Source of the DNA: Fragum whitleyi
Taxonomy: Eukaryota > Mollusca > Bivalvia > Cardiida > Cardiidae
NCBI GenBank assembly: GCA_948146395.1
Contig: OX411543.1
Span: 62,547,676 to 62,611,675, forward strand
Length of the DNA stretch: 64,000 nt
Direction of reading: 5' to 3'
Shown: positions 33,520-48,500 of the stretch, in pieces
How the letters are laid out: every line of letters begins with the position of its first letter
How positions within the stretch are numbered: the first letter of the stretch is position 1
The notes under the pieces: generated by a model
What the model was told of the DNA's origin: nothing
The model's input: only the letters and a program-made list of their open reading frames with translations
Databases searched by the model: none
Program-made: the position numbers and the translations under genes

Positions 33520-36500
33520 CTGAAAGGAAAAACAGCAGGGTCTAAATACATCATAATCCACCCTGGTCAAGCAGAGCCTAAGTAAAGGGTTGTTGCATTC
33601 AAGGTTAAAGTAACTCAGCTTTTATTCATAATTACTTAATTTTATAAATAGCTAGCTTGTGCCCTTCAAGGGAAGGTTGGTAGCCAAACCCTCATAACTG
33701 AAGTTATGTGGATTTGGTAAGCAACTTATGAAATGTGTTCACTTTCTCAAATCAAACTTTTTCTTTAAGATTTATGATACAGTTATTTGCATTCATTAAT
33801 GGTGATTGCCAACTAACTTTTGAAGGGACCAAAAATATAGAAAAGTTAACTAGCCAAATAATGTGACAGCTAAATCATGCTCTGTTAGGTGAATGATAAC
33901 ACAGAACACCAACTTGCATTTACAGATCACCGATACTTTTTTCACAGATATTGATGGCTCAGTGTGAAATTGTTGTAATTGCCTATATGTTTATAGGCAG
34001 TAACATCTGTCTCGAAATGTTCTTCATATTGAAGCTTTCATAAATAAATATATAGTTTAATTGAAATTATGCACAACAGTATTAACATTACTGGGGATAC
34101 TTCAGTAGAATCACAATGGCTGGTGCACCCAACCATGGATTCCTGGCATTTCCTGGTAGTTTCAATTTTCTTTGAGGCTAACTTTTATCTAAACCTCACA
34201 AAAAATAAAATTATTTAGCTATTTCTGTTTGTAAAGAGAAAATATAATTCCTACTAGATTTTAGACTCTAAATTTCAATTTTACCTCAGAATCTTGTTTA
34301 TGACCACCACTCAACAGTTTCATCATCACAAAATTTGTTTTGGCTATTCGTATAATCCTATTTATCTGTAAAACGAAGATAGAGCAAACATTTTACAGTG
34401 CATTACGAATCTATGCTCCAGGGATCAAGGCAAGAACATGTTAATTCAGGGCGCATGTTTGACCTTTAAACCATGGTTTTGACCCTCAAAAATCTGGTAA
34501 TATGTTATTTTGACCCCTAGAAATTCTCCCAAGGGGGGTCACAATGACCCCCCTTGAGAAAATTTTCTAAGGGTCAAAACTACTTGATGCATCCTATTTA
34601 CCATCTTAAATTGTACAAATCAATTGCTTGCTTCCTTTCTTCACAAGAGAAAAACATCAATTGAAAATTAAACCTACAAAATTTTACTCATGATTTGCTC
34701 TTTCTGCTCTTCTGACCCCTTTAAAATCTGTTTTGACTGGTGCAGAGGTAAATGACTCCCTAATTTCAAACACTGTGCAAGCACAGGCCCTGTGTTATAT
34801 CCAAACATGGTTATTCCCGAGGACTTTTCGTACATAAAAATAGCATATTTGGTCTGTAAATTGTACTTACCTATAAGCAACCAATCGTATTAACCAGGGC
34901 TTGTGCTAGCTTTTCAATTTCAGGAGTCATCAACGTCTCGACAATAAACTAGTTTTAAAGGGGCCAAAAAGGTTGCAACCTAATATTTATCATCAGTTTA
35001 AAAGTTTCATGATGATCAAAATGGTCTACATAAGTGAATCAATAAAATCAATAGAGTGTCCTCATTTATTATGTTGACTCATTTATATAATATGAAGAAA
35101 ATAAATGATTTATATAATCTTGCATAGGCTGCATTGATAGAATGAAGGCTAAAATGACGCCACAGAGGAAATTTTTGAGGTTCAGAATGGAATTATTGGG
35201 GGTCAAAACCCTGTTTTGACGGTCAAACAAACCCTGATTAACATTGATTGTATAAAACATAATTTGGGAAAAGAAATTTTAATGGTAGAATAGTTTTTAA
35301 TGTCTTTTCCAAACAAGAATTATTTCTTAAATAGTTTGATATCATTACTTTTATCGAAGTTTGAACTCAATATTTCAGCTTGTCAAATGTTCTTAAACTA
35401 GAAAAAGCTAATTTGAAAGAAAGAGGCCTATTAAATCAGCAATTTAATTTTCAGTTATACTGAAGTTATAAAAAAACAAGAGTTGTCCGCGGACAACGTA
35501 GCTCGCCCAAACGGCTGCTTGTCACAAACAGCGCTTGACCGAAGACCGAAGTTCAAAGTGGTGTCTTTCAATGTTAAAGTCCATGATCTAATATATATCT
35601 GTTTGAGTAGTAATTAAGAAATATAAAAACTTCTTTGTTTTAATTGCATGTATAAGGTTAGGGTAAAGTGAAAGCCTACAAGCAGTTGAGGTTACCAATG
35701 GAATTTATTTGTATCAAACATGAAGTTTTTCTTTAAAATCTTTCTAAGTCCGCAAAAGGTCAAGATCAAGGTCAAATTGTGAAGGACCTTGGTCTTTGTA
35801 GAAGCCTATCACCTAGTGAGTATGTGTATGAAGTAATAATGTCCCTGAGTAAAGCATTTAGAAAATATAAGCAAGGTTAAATTTTTGGTTAAAGTTTTTC
35901 AGTTAAAGTTTTTCCAAGTCCATAAAAGGTCAAGGTCAAGGTCAAATTGTCAAGGCCCTTGGTTTCTGGTGAAAGCCTTTCATCTGGTGACTATGTATAT
36001 GAAGTAATGATGTCCCTAGGTTAAAGCATTCAGAAAATATAAGCAAGGTTAAAGTTTTTGGTAAAAGAATTTCGGTTAAAGTATTTCTAAGTTCATAAAA
36101 GGTCAAGGTCAAATTATCAAGGACCTTGATCTCTCACAAAAGCCTATCACCTAATGAGTATGTATATGAAGTAATGATGTCCCTAGGTTAAAGCATTCAG
36201 AAAATAATAAGCAAGGTTAAAGTTTTTGGTTAAAGTTTACAGTTAAAGTTTTTCTAAGTCCACAAATGGTAAAGGTCAAGGTCAAATTGTGAAGGACCTT
36301 CGTCTCTGGTGAAAGCCTATCACCTGGTGAGTATATATATGAAGCTATGATGTCCCTAGGTTAGAGCATTAAAAAAATATATATGCAAGGTTAAAGTTTT
36401 CGGTTAAAGTTTTTTGGTTAAAGTTTTTCTAAGTCCACAAAGGGTCAAGGTCAAGGTCAAATTGTCAAGGACCTTTGTCTATGGTGAAAGCCTATGACCT

Positions 36501-39500
36501 AATGATTGTGCATATGAAGTAATGATGTCTCTATTTTAAAGCTTACAGAAAATATAAGCAAGGTTAAAGTTTTTTTGGTTAAAGTTTTTGGTTAAAGTTT
36601 TTTTGAAAGGGTCAAGGTCACAGTCTAAAGGTCATTTCGACATGGATGTTGGTCTCAAATGAAAGCCTATGCCCAAATGAGTGTTTCTGTAAAAAAAAAA
36701 GCCTCTAGGATAAATATTGATAGAAATAAAAAACTTTAACCTAATGCGGACGCCGACACCAACGCTGACGCCGTCGCTGATGCCGACGCTGACGCCGACA
36801 TCCGAGGGTATGACAATAGCTCTTCCGAGACTTTCGTCCCGAGCGAGCTAAAAATGTTTCCTTGCCAGTTTAGCATTCAAATTTAACTTTAGGATATGGG
36901 TTGAATTTTACTTAAACATATGACCATGATATGATAAGCCTCACTCAAAATTAAATATAGCATAATTTGTAATATGAGAATAGCTTAAATAGAGGATATT
37001 GAATGCGTGGTCATGAATACCCAATTTGTTAAACAAGTCATCTAGAAACAGATAATAACGAGGCTTCGCTGAGTTTTTATCTGTTTATAGATGACGAGTT
37101 TAATATATTCTGTATTTTATGAGCACAAATTTTATATTATATTTATATGAGTGAATTTTTGCAAAAAATCATCAAAATTCTTGAAATTCAACATTTCAAT
37201 TTTCTGCGAAACTTATTATGCAGTTTAAAACTGACGTCTCAATATTAACGTTATGACGTCACTTTTGCAGTTACAAAATAGCGTTGCTTTTCGCTCTAGG
37301 CTCATTCGCATAGTATTCCACTAGCATTATAACACCTGTGTAATAAAAAAAATATTCAACAGGGTTACTTCACTCCTGCGACATAGATTATATTATAATC
37401 ATATTCAATCCTTTCCTTCAAAATCACTCTCTTTTTAAACTCCTCCATAAAAAGTTTTGGAAAAAATAATAAGCAAAGAAGGAATGTTTACCTATTTCTT
37501 CAAATTCCATCATATCTAGAGATTTCCGTAATATTGAAGCTTTAAAATTAGAATTTGAAATCTAAAAACAACTTAACTATACCTCATCTGTTGGGTTTGA
37601 CAGATTTTCAAACAATGTTTTGGCCTGATGGAAATATTTACACGAGGCTGTATATAGATCAGCACTGGTAGGCATGGGACTGTAGCGGGTTAGACTTGTC
37701 ATATCCTAAAATATAGATAACAATATCATGAAATTGGCAAGGTGAATGATTTATGAATAAATTTGGAATTAATTTGAATGAATGGGATGAGTGAGTTTTG
37801 CGTGAAATGAAAGGGAGGTTATCTAATATCACTAATTTTGTTCAGAATATTCATTTTCTCCCTTTAATAAGATATGCAAGCAAGTTCTATAAATGGCTTC
37901 CAATTTTTCAAGAATAAATCAGACACTAAAGAATAGAAGTATTCTGGTTTTACTTACATTGTTGATTTAACTTTAACAACAATCCTAGTTTCTCTTGTCT
38001 TGAATGACATATTTCCCTAAATGTTTTATGGTATCATTACATCACAATGCATGGTATTGCACTATTGACAATATTCTAGTTGTTTGTGTCTATATGACTG
38101 AATGTAAAATTGTGAGACATTTTAAGATATTCTTTAATGATTTCTGTTGAAAAACAGATTTTGTTGTTCATTCATTGAAATGAGATGAATTCATATGACA
38201 CTGAAACAAATAATTATACCAAAAATCTTAATACTATATTAAGGGTAGGGTGCAGACAGATCTACAGATGGGCAGATAGACAGATCGAGGGGTTAAGTGC
38301 AAGACTGTACTAAGTGTATATACAACGACATATTTTCTTGGAACAAATGCGGTCGTTGTAACGAGAGTTGACTGTACCATGGATGGCGTGGACACACAGG
38401 TAAAGGGAGCAAACCTGTGTGTGTATCTCACTTCTTCACTGTTTATTAACAAATGATTGAAAACTTAAATATGTGAGTTTATCTTACCCTATATTGTGTG
38501 TATGTTACCATGGGTGGTGTGGACACACAGGCAAAGGGAGCAAACCTGTGTGTATCTCACTTCTTCACTGTTTATTAACAAATGATTGAAAACTTAAATA
38601 TGTGAGTTAATCTTACCCTATATTGTGAGTATGGTACCATGGGTGGTGTGGACACACAGGCAAAGGGAGCAAACCTGTGTGTACCTCACTTCTTCACTGT
38701 TTATTAACAAATGATTGAAAACTTAAATATGTGAGTTTAAATTACCCTATATTGTGTGTATGTTACCATGGGTGGTGTGGACACACAGGCAAAGGGAGCA
38801 AACCTGTGTGTACCTCACTTCTTCACTGTTTATTAACAAATGATTGAAAACTTAAATATGTGAGTTAATCTTACCCTATATTGTGAGTATGGTACCATGG
38901 GTGGTGTGGACACACAGGCAAAGGGAGCAAACCTGTGTGTGTATCTCACTTCTTCGCTGTCAAACTCAAAGTTAGGATGTTTCAACTTCTTAGAGTGCAT
39001 CAACCCTATCACAGCCTGTTGACACAAATAATATTTATCATGGGACCAGGGCCCGAGGTTATAAAACTTTTCTCTTTCTCAAATCAAAATTATCTCAAAA
39101 AATTTCAATTTAAGACTTAATAAAGACGTAATTCTGTTTTAACACTCATTTTAAAGTATTAACATAATAGATAACATTAATAAGTTGTTTTAATAACAGT
39201 TTATTTATATTATACTTTATTTTCATACATTCATTTTTATCTAGAATTTGAGAAAATTCTCAGTTGAGCCTGAGAAAAGTTTTATAACCTCGAGCCCTGA
39301 TAAAGGGAGAAAATGCTAATCTAAAATTTACATGTCTAAATGAAACCCTATGTTGTGGGTACCCATTTGAATTGTCTCTTTGAATACCAATAACATAAAT
39401 TTTTGTATAAGTATTTGTTGAAGTATTTGAAATTTTGAAACATTCCAAAATGTCCTTTTTTTAGTAGTACTGACTGATTGATTGATTGATTGAATGGAGT

Positions 39501-42500
39501 TTTACGCGGCTTTCAACATTTTATTGGTACTGATCTTTAATGCTTTTTTCGGTGGATTATCGAGAAATAAAGGTAGGTTATCATTTGATAAATTCCCCAC
39601 CTAACCAGTAAACTTATCAAAAACCTATACACCCCTTTGGTTCATTTCACCCTATCCGATGTTATCTAAACAGAGCTCAGTCAGAGAAGTCATCATGAAT
39701 GTTGCATAGCAACCACTTGCAAAATGACGCCCTTGAAGAAATTTTGTCCTTAAATTTACATGTTTTGTCACATTTTTGCATTAAAGAAATGAAATAACCA
39801 TTTGTTTTTCGAGTGAGATCAATTAATATTTCATTTAGTGAACAACAAAAGATTTGCCCTTGTGAAAATATAGCTTTTGTTGTTCACTCAATGAAATATA
39901 AGTCAATCTTGCACTGGTACAAATGTCTAGATGAAGTTTATCTATGAAGATCCTACCTTATAATAACCCCCAAACATATTCTGTTGTGCTTGACATAATA
40001 TCAACTCTCTTTGAGTAGCTTTGGATCTCTTCCTCTTCTTGTTTTTCTTACTACTTCTATTTTTAGATATTGTATCTGAAATAACAAGTAAAAGTGACAA
40101 AAAAAGGACCATCTCAGTAGAACCTAAAGTGCTGACCCTAGTCAGACAGCAGGGATTGCACAGACTGACTAGGGTCAAAACTTTACTTTACTAATTTTCT
40201 GAAACTACAATATACCTTTCCGTGAAAGAATTTTTGAAATGCAACTTCTGGTTGGCCTGTACAAGAACCAATTTCTTTTTCAAAAGTTTATTTTACAGAG
40301 TTCCCAGATGGTCCGTTTTTGCGTGACAGGTTATATATTTCCACAAGGTGGCGAATTGTCACAAGAAATTCCATGCACTGCTGGATGACCGAGCACAAAA
40401 ACATCAAAAGGAAATACAGTTAGTAACATTGTGAAATTGACATTCATCTCAATCAAAACCATTCTAAACTCCACACTCAACCTTCCATTCATTCATTCCA
40501 AACACTCACTCAACCATTCAAATCACGCCAAACTCACTGAAAAAGAAAGAATCAACAATGTCATTCAAAATAAATTAAGCTAAAAAAACGTGATTTCATT
40601 GACAAATTTCATTTGTTAGCTCCTGATTGGTTCTTGAAAAAAAAAGGAAGCTATTTATAGAACTTTTATGCATATTACATTAAAGGGAGATAATCAATGT
40701 TGCTAATTTTGTTCATCCTGAACACAATTTGCGGTAATGGATTACCTCCCATTAAATTCACTTAAAACTGGCTCCACACACTCATTCAATTACACTCCAA
40801 AATCATTCCTATATCATTCACCATGTCAATTTCACGATGTTGATTACTATAACTCAAAAATTAATCCAGGGAAAGTTACAATACTTGTGCACTCCGTAAT
40901 CATGGGAGGAAAATAACTGCCATGTTTCAAGTCAATCAGACACGAGGTGACCGAGTAATGCTCCAGACAAAGTGATCACATAACACGTCTCATCTTTTAA
41001 AGCGTTTAAAAAGTGATAAGTTCCAAAGGACATCTACTAGAAGTCACATTTAAAATAATCTTATACAGAAAGGTATAATGATCATTTAGAAATTCAGCAA
41101 AGTCTGTGAAGTCTGACATAGGTTAACAGATTACTTACCACCCAAATGGTCCTTTTTTATGCCTCACTAGTCACAAATGTTTGTTGAACAGACATGCAGC
41201 ATCCTGGATAGCTACACATTTAGAACTATCTCAAATTCTCAAATAGCTTGAAGTCAATTTCTATCAACCTCTAACTTAGTGAAAACTCATCAAACTGCAC
41301 AGGCTTATATAAGTTTTAATAATTATGCTGTCGTTTGAAATAGAATATGAAAGATAGTCGGGACCTTTTGGCACATATAACCTATTTCATATGAAAACTA
41401 TATCTGTGGCATGCAGACTAATACACCACCAGCACTTTGTTTCAGTTCTGCAAACTGTTTGCAGACTAAGTTCAATTAGGACCTTTGACCTTCATGACCC
41501 AAACAATAGAGAACCTCTTTGGGCATATTAATAAAAATACTAATAACTAGTTATTTTTTACCACTTATTAATATCATATTTATTTTAACTCATTCAATAT
41601 AGTTATACAGCAGAATCAAAGCTTTAATCTCAAGTTTAAATTTGAGAAAAAAGTAATGATATTGGGCCCTGGTCATCAAAATTTACATGGGTTGTGAAAA
41701 ACTAAGAGTTTTTACCAATATAAGCTTCATGGTCAAACAAGTAAGATTCTGCTCTCTGTATTGTAGAGTAAAGCCAGGAATATAGTAGCTCATAAAGGTA
41801 CCTGTAAACACAAATATAAATTTTTGTACGAAATAGCTGTTTTCTATCCTAAATACCCTAAGTCTAATAGAGCCCCTTGCTCTAATAAAACCCCATCCCC
41901 TTTTTGGAGGTTGAAATCAACCATTTTTGATGTGATTTTACAAAATCTTGATGCCTGTAATAAAGGCCCATCCCCATAAAATCAAGGTCACAATAATTCA
42001 ACATAGGCTTTTTCCACCTTTTCCCTGATGAAATGTTAATATTTTGCGTGAATTATGTTTATTTTGGCTATTTTTTCAATGTCTTAACAAATATTGATGG
42101 CTCAATTAAAAACATTAAAACTGCCTATATATTTATAGGCAGTAAGATAGGCAGTAAGAACTGTTTCAAAATGAGCCATTGATAAGTAGTGTAGCCTCTA
42201 ATAAAAGCATGTCCCTTTCTTATGGAAATGTGATGATTCTAATAAAACCTCAGGGTTCTATTGGAGCTTTTAAAGTAACTAATAGTCCCAGGGAAGAAAT
42301 AAATCCTTACAGGTGGCTCCTCTATATTTTGGTGAATAAACAAGAGCACCCCCTATGGGTGCCTACGCTCGGCTGTTGAGTGCTGGATGGTGGGAAAAAA
42401 TCTAAGTCAAGAAAGGGGCATAATTTGTTCAAAATGCATCTAGAGATATCCCCCTTGATAGTATAGGTTGCTCTTTTGATGATGAACATGTGTGCCAATT

Positions 42501-45500
42501 TTCAAGTAAATGCTTTCAGTAGATACAGAGAAATCTCAAAATGTCAAAGTTTTCGCAGCACGACGATGATGACGACGACGTCAACAACGACACAAAGGCT
42601 ATAGCAATGGTTTTCTCCGAAAACAGCCGAAGCTTAAAATACAGGATTCACAATTAGAAATATTCGTAATAAAGAATTAAAGTAAAAGATTGCAAAATTT
42701 TACTGCTAAGATTTACAGGTACTCAAATATTTGAGGTTCAAATGTGACTGTCGCACATAAAAGAGACAACTGAGAAGTTGGGAAACATATCGAACCTTTT
42801 TTGCTTAACACAAATCATTCTCCCTTTTCATGTATATTCAGTTCTAGAGCAGTACCTATTTCCATTAAAGATTGCATATACTTAACTTAGAAATTCACCA
42901 GTATGTTATATATTTCCAACAAATTGACATTTGTGTGAAATGCTATCATTGAGCAGCATAGAAAGTCTAATAGAAATTTGCCTGACTGTCTAAAGATACT
43001 TTGAGCACTTATTCATCTAAAAATTACAAAGTGGAGACGCTGGTCAGACTGTATTGATGCAAAGGCTGGCCACAGCCTTTGCTTGGCACACATGTGAAAT
43101 TGTTGAAAAAATACTGCACAGACTCTAATGCTTGATTTTGTAGAAGCAAACCCTTACCAATAAACATAGTGATATTCATAAGGGGCATATAACTCTAGCT
43201 CAAATCCAGACTGTGTATAGTTTATCATAACCTGTAAGGTATAGTATAAAACCCAGGTACCAAAACTAGAACCATACTGGCGGGATGGATCCAGTTTCAT
43301 CTGTACTTGATGCAGGTAACCATCCACCTTGTCAGCCTGAAAACACGAGGGGAAATAACTCTTATTAAGTAAGTCTAATGAAGATCATACAAGAATATCT
43401 TTCTTTTTCGTGTCTAGATCAAAAAGGCATGGGAATATTTTATCTTTTTATCCTCTTTTTTCCAAAATTTTGCACACAAAATTATTTTGAAGTAACTAAT
43501 CTAGGAACTAAAGCCCTAAATTCAACCAATAGGCCAGAATTAACAGATTATGATAAAAAGAGAATTATAATTTTTTTTAAACAACATCAGCAACTAACTT
43601 GCAAAATCATTTTATTGAGAGGAAAAATAAGATTCATAAACCAGAGATTGTCTGATGTACATTTAGGGTGGATTTAAAAGAAACAGACTTTAATTTACTC
43701 CTACTGCAATTTGGTTTTCTTTTTTAATTGCAAACAAAGTTATTGATGGAATTGAATTCTTTTAACAAGTTTAGTAGACCTAAACATTAAGAATATCCCT
43801 GCCAAGTTTAAGATACGCCCAATAGTTAAGGGGAAGATTAACCTTCTCTGATATTTTTGGCAATATTTTGACATTTCCAATACCATGGAAACCAGAGATT
43901 TTGATTGAATAAAATTATTTTTACAACTTTGGTAGAGCTTCACCTAAAGAACATCCCAACAAAGTTTCAGCTGAATTATCCCAGTGGTTTAGGAAAAAAA
44001 GAAGTTTTTCTAAGATTTTCAGCAATTTTTCGTCCATTTTCAGCCTTTCTGTTAACACGCAAACCAGGGTTTTTAATGCAATTAAATTCTTTCAACAACT
44101 TTTGAAGAACTTCACCCAAGAAACATCCCTGCCAAGTTTCAGCTTGATTGGCTTAATGGTTTAGGAGGAGAAGAGTTTTTTATAAGATTTTCGGCAATTT
44201 TCGTCCATTTTTCAGCCTTTCTGTTACCATGAAAACCAGAGTTTTTTATGAAATTAAATTCTTTCAACAGCTTTTGAAGAACTTCACCAAAGAAACATCC
44301 CTTCCAAGTTTCAGCTTGATTGGCCTAATGGTTTAGGAGGACAAGATTTTTTTCTAAGATTTTCAGCCAATTTCAGCCATTTTCCAACCTTTCAGTTTCC
44401 ATGGCAACTAGAGTTTTTGATGAAATTAAATTCTTTCAACATATTTTGAAGGGCTTCATCCAAGGAACATCTCTGCCAAGTTTCAAGTTGATTGGCCTAG
44501 TGGTTTAGGAGGAGAAGAATTTTTTCCAAGTTTTTTGGCCATTTTCGGCCATTTTTCAACCTTTTCGTTACCATGGAAACCAGAGTTTTTTGATGAAATA
44601 AAATTCTTTTAACAACTTTTGAAGAGCTTGGCCTAAGGAACATCCCTGCAAAGTTTCAGCTTGATTGGCCCAGTGTTTTAGGAGGAGAAGAATTTTTTCT
44701 AAGATTTTCGGCCATTTTCAGCCTTTCTGTTACCATGGCAACCAGTTATTTATAGAATTAAATTCTTTTAACAACTTTTAAAGAGCTTCAACCAAGAAAC
44801 ATCACTGCCAATTTTCAGCTTGATTGGCCCAGTGGTTTAGGAGGAGAAGATGTTTAAAGAAATTGTTGACGGACGGATGGATGGACGATGGACGGACAAC
44901 AGACGGTGAGTGATCACAATAGCTCACCTTGAGCACTTTGTTCATAAGGGGAGCAACTGATATTCATTTAAGTTCTTCTCTTAGTCCATCAATGTCTATT
45001 AATTATGGTAATTTAAAAATGCTTAAAAAGCTACTATTTTCTATGGTCCCACAAATACATGTATTATTCTGTTAAATAAGGTTGATTTAGTTATTGAAGA
45101 GAGTCTGTCTATCTACCACAAGTTGAAAAATACCCTTTTAGAGATGCGTGTCTTTTTCACTGCGTTTTATAGAGTATAAAGTGCAATTGCCTAAGCACAA
45201 AGCAAATAACCCCTGTAGGCAAAGCAATTCATATAAAAAGGTGATAAGGGTTTTAGTTTCATACCTCCATGAAATTAAAAACAAGAGGACAATGATGGTC
45301 CTAGATCGCTCACCTGACTTTCTTTGACCCCTGGGACATCACATCATTTAAGAAGGCAGATGTCATAAAGGAGATAATTTCTACACCAAACCAAGTGTCA
45401 AGAAGTTCCAGCCAAAATTGTGGCCTCTTGAGTTATAACAAGAAAATTATCATTAAGGCTCCCTTTCCTGTGATATGGCATGGATCCATTCCATTTTCAA

Positions 45501-48500
45501 AAGAGTTAATCTTTGTGACTTGACCATCATACTGACCAAGTTTCATGAGGATTGGGCCATTTTTGTGGCCTCTTGAGCGTTAACAAAGTAATAGACATGA
45601 AGGCCCCTTTTCCCATGATATGGCATAGATCCTTCTCATTTTTGAAAGGGTTCATCCATGTGATTTGGCCAACATTCTGACCAAGTTTCATGAGGGTGGG
45701 GCCATTTTTGTGGCCTCTAGAGCATAAACAAGAAAATTGTTATTAAGGCCTCTTTTCCTATGAAATGGCATGGATCCTTCCTATTTTCAATAGGGTTAAT
45801 CCTTGTGACCTGACAAACATTCTGACCAAGTTTCATGAAGATTGGGCCATATTTGTGGCCTCTAGAGCGTTAACAAGATAAATGTCATCAAGGCCCCTTT
45901 GCCTGTGAAATGGCATGGATATCTCCCATTTTCAATAGGGTTAATCCTTGTGACCTGACAAACATTCTGACCAAGTTTCATGAAGATTGGGCCATATTTG
46001 TGGCCTCTAGAGTGTAAACAGGAAAATTGTCTTAAAGGCCCCTTTTCCTGTGATATGGCACGGATCCTTCCCATTTTCAATAGGGTTCATCTTTGTGACC
46101 TGGCCAACATTCTGACTAAGTTTCATGAAGATTGGGCCATATTTGTGGCCTCTAGAGTGTAAACAGGAAAATTGTCTTTAAGGCCCCTTTTCTTGTGATA
46201 TAGCACGGATTCTTCCCATTTTCAATAGGGTTCATCTTTGTGACCTGGCCAACATTCTGACTAAGTTTCATGAAGATTGGGCCATATTTGTGGCCTCTAG
46301 AGTGTAAACAAGAAAATTGTCTTTAAGGCCCCTTTTCTTGTGATATAGCACGGGTCCTTCCCATTTTCAATAGGGTTCATCTTTGTGACCTGGCCAACAT
46401 TCTGACTAAGTTTCATGAAGATTGGGCCATATTTGTGGCCTCTAGAGTGTAAACACTAAGATTGTTGACGACACACGACGGATGACGGACATGTTATGAT
46501 CACAAAAGCTCACCTTGAGCACGATGTGCTCGGGTGAGCTAAAAACTCTCTTCATATCTTTTAATATAACACCATACAGGCAAACTGGAATAATTTCTCT
46601 ATAGTAAGACAGATTTCTTGTCGGACTACTTTTTGCACAAGCATAAAAAAATAGCTGCGTGCTCAACGTTGAATTTATTATTCAATAAAAACATTTGGTT
46701 TCTATGAAAATAAAACCAATTTTTCAGCCAAACAAAATGCAGCAAACTTGATGGTCACAACTTAAATTAAACCCTATTTAACAAGAGCCATGTCATCCAT
46801 TGCCATCCCCCGCCATAAAGGCTTTATAGTAAACCAAAGCCTAATCAAAGGGCAATAACTCCAAAAATTATTCAAACAAAAGTTGTAGTTCTTATGCACT
46901 GCAATTCTCCTCCATGAGATGTATCCACCCATAAAGTTTCAAGTTGATAGCTTAAATACTTTAGGAGATATACTGTGGACAAGTTTAGTGACGGATTGAC
47001 GAACGGAGACCATTACTATATCCCCTTCGATGAACAGCGGGGATAAAAAAGGATAATGTATGCAAAAGTTGTAGATCTTGTGCACTGCACTTCTTTTCCA
47101 TGAGATCTTTCCACCTAGAAAGTTTCAAGTTGATAGCTTTTATATTTTAGGAGACATGTTGTGGACAAGTTTGGTGACAGACTGACGGACGGAAACCATT
47201 ACTATATCCCCTTCCCTGAACAGCAGGGGATAAAAAGGATTACTCAGGAGTACTAACTAATGTAAGACAACAAACCTCATCTTGTAAGTTAACCATATCA
47301 TCCAGTATATGTGCCCACTTATCTCGCTGTCTGGCACGATTGTGTCCTGTAATCTGGAGCAAGTTACAAATTGGTCTCACAGCTCGGGTCATTAGGGCAT
47401 CTACAAACTGCTTCACTTCTGGATTATTGTATATTGGGGCTCTGAAATAATTCAATGCATTTAACGCTCTAGAGATGAGTATATGAGGTCAATTATGACT
47501 TACCCACGTTTTTAGGTTCATTGGTGTAATATACTCAATCAAGATCTGCTTTTGAAGTTGAAAACGTTTTTAAAACAATCATGCCCCATGAAACTTATTT
47601 GCAAATGGAGCACTATTCTTTAAACATACAAAAATCCTCTTATTGCATCCTAAACCTAAGACAGTTGTACCAGAATGCCAGCAGCTCTTAACCCTTGTCA
47701 TGCTGAATAATTTTTGGCTATAAATTTTCATAAAAATTAAAGGGCAAAAAGCACTGAAAGTCCCAACTGTAGGTCAATTTTTATTTGATAAACTAAATCT
47801 ATTGACAATTCTGGTTTGAGATTGAGAAACAGGTGGTGTAGACTAACATCAGAATGCACATATGTGCAGGCTGATGTTTGTCTATAGCTCCTGTCAAAGC
47901 AGGAATATTCCGGGTTTAGCATGACAAGGGTTAACAAATAGCTATTTATAAACACTGATTTTATCAAGATGCAATCATCTTGAAGGAAAACCTGTTGGAT
48001 TTAGGAATCAGTGAGGCAGAAAGGATAATTTCACATCAACTCCTAAAGGTCTGGATTTGATTTGAATTGGGGTTTTACGTCACTTTCAACAATCTCTCAG
48101 TTATATCGCGACGACTGGAGCACCTAACAATGGATTCCTGGTATTTCTCACACCAGTACCACCACCACATCCCTTTCCTAGCCTCCAGTTGCAATTCCAC
48201 ATAGGTTTACGATTATCTACCCATTGGTGGAAGACAAATGTCGGAAAGGATAAGTGCCGCAGCCGGGGATCGAACCTGTGCGAATATAGACCTCTGGATT
48301 AGAAGTCTACCAACTGCGCTATTGCCGCGGCTGGTAAAGGTCTGGATAAATCTTTGTCATAATTACCTTGGTGAGAGAGCAGGAGCATTCACCAGTCCTC
48401 TAACAGAGTCTTTAATGAAGTCTGTCATCAGATGGGATCCAAACACCTTTCTATTGGGTGGTAAAAACATCAGCTAGAAGTATGACAATAACAGTTGGGA

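Noticed and set aside
38234..38452. Frame with [13 protein letters not shown] as an alternative NAA35 exon
   Set aside because: It lacks the donor and the upstream codons; only the copy at 38875-39015 connects in phase to both neighbours.
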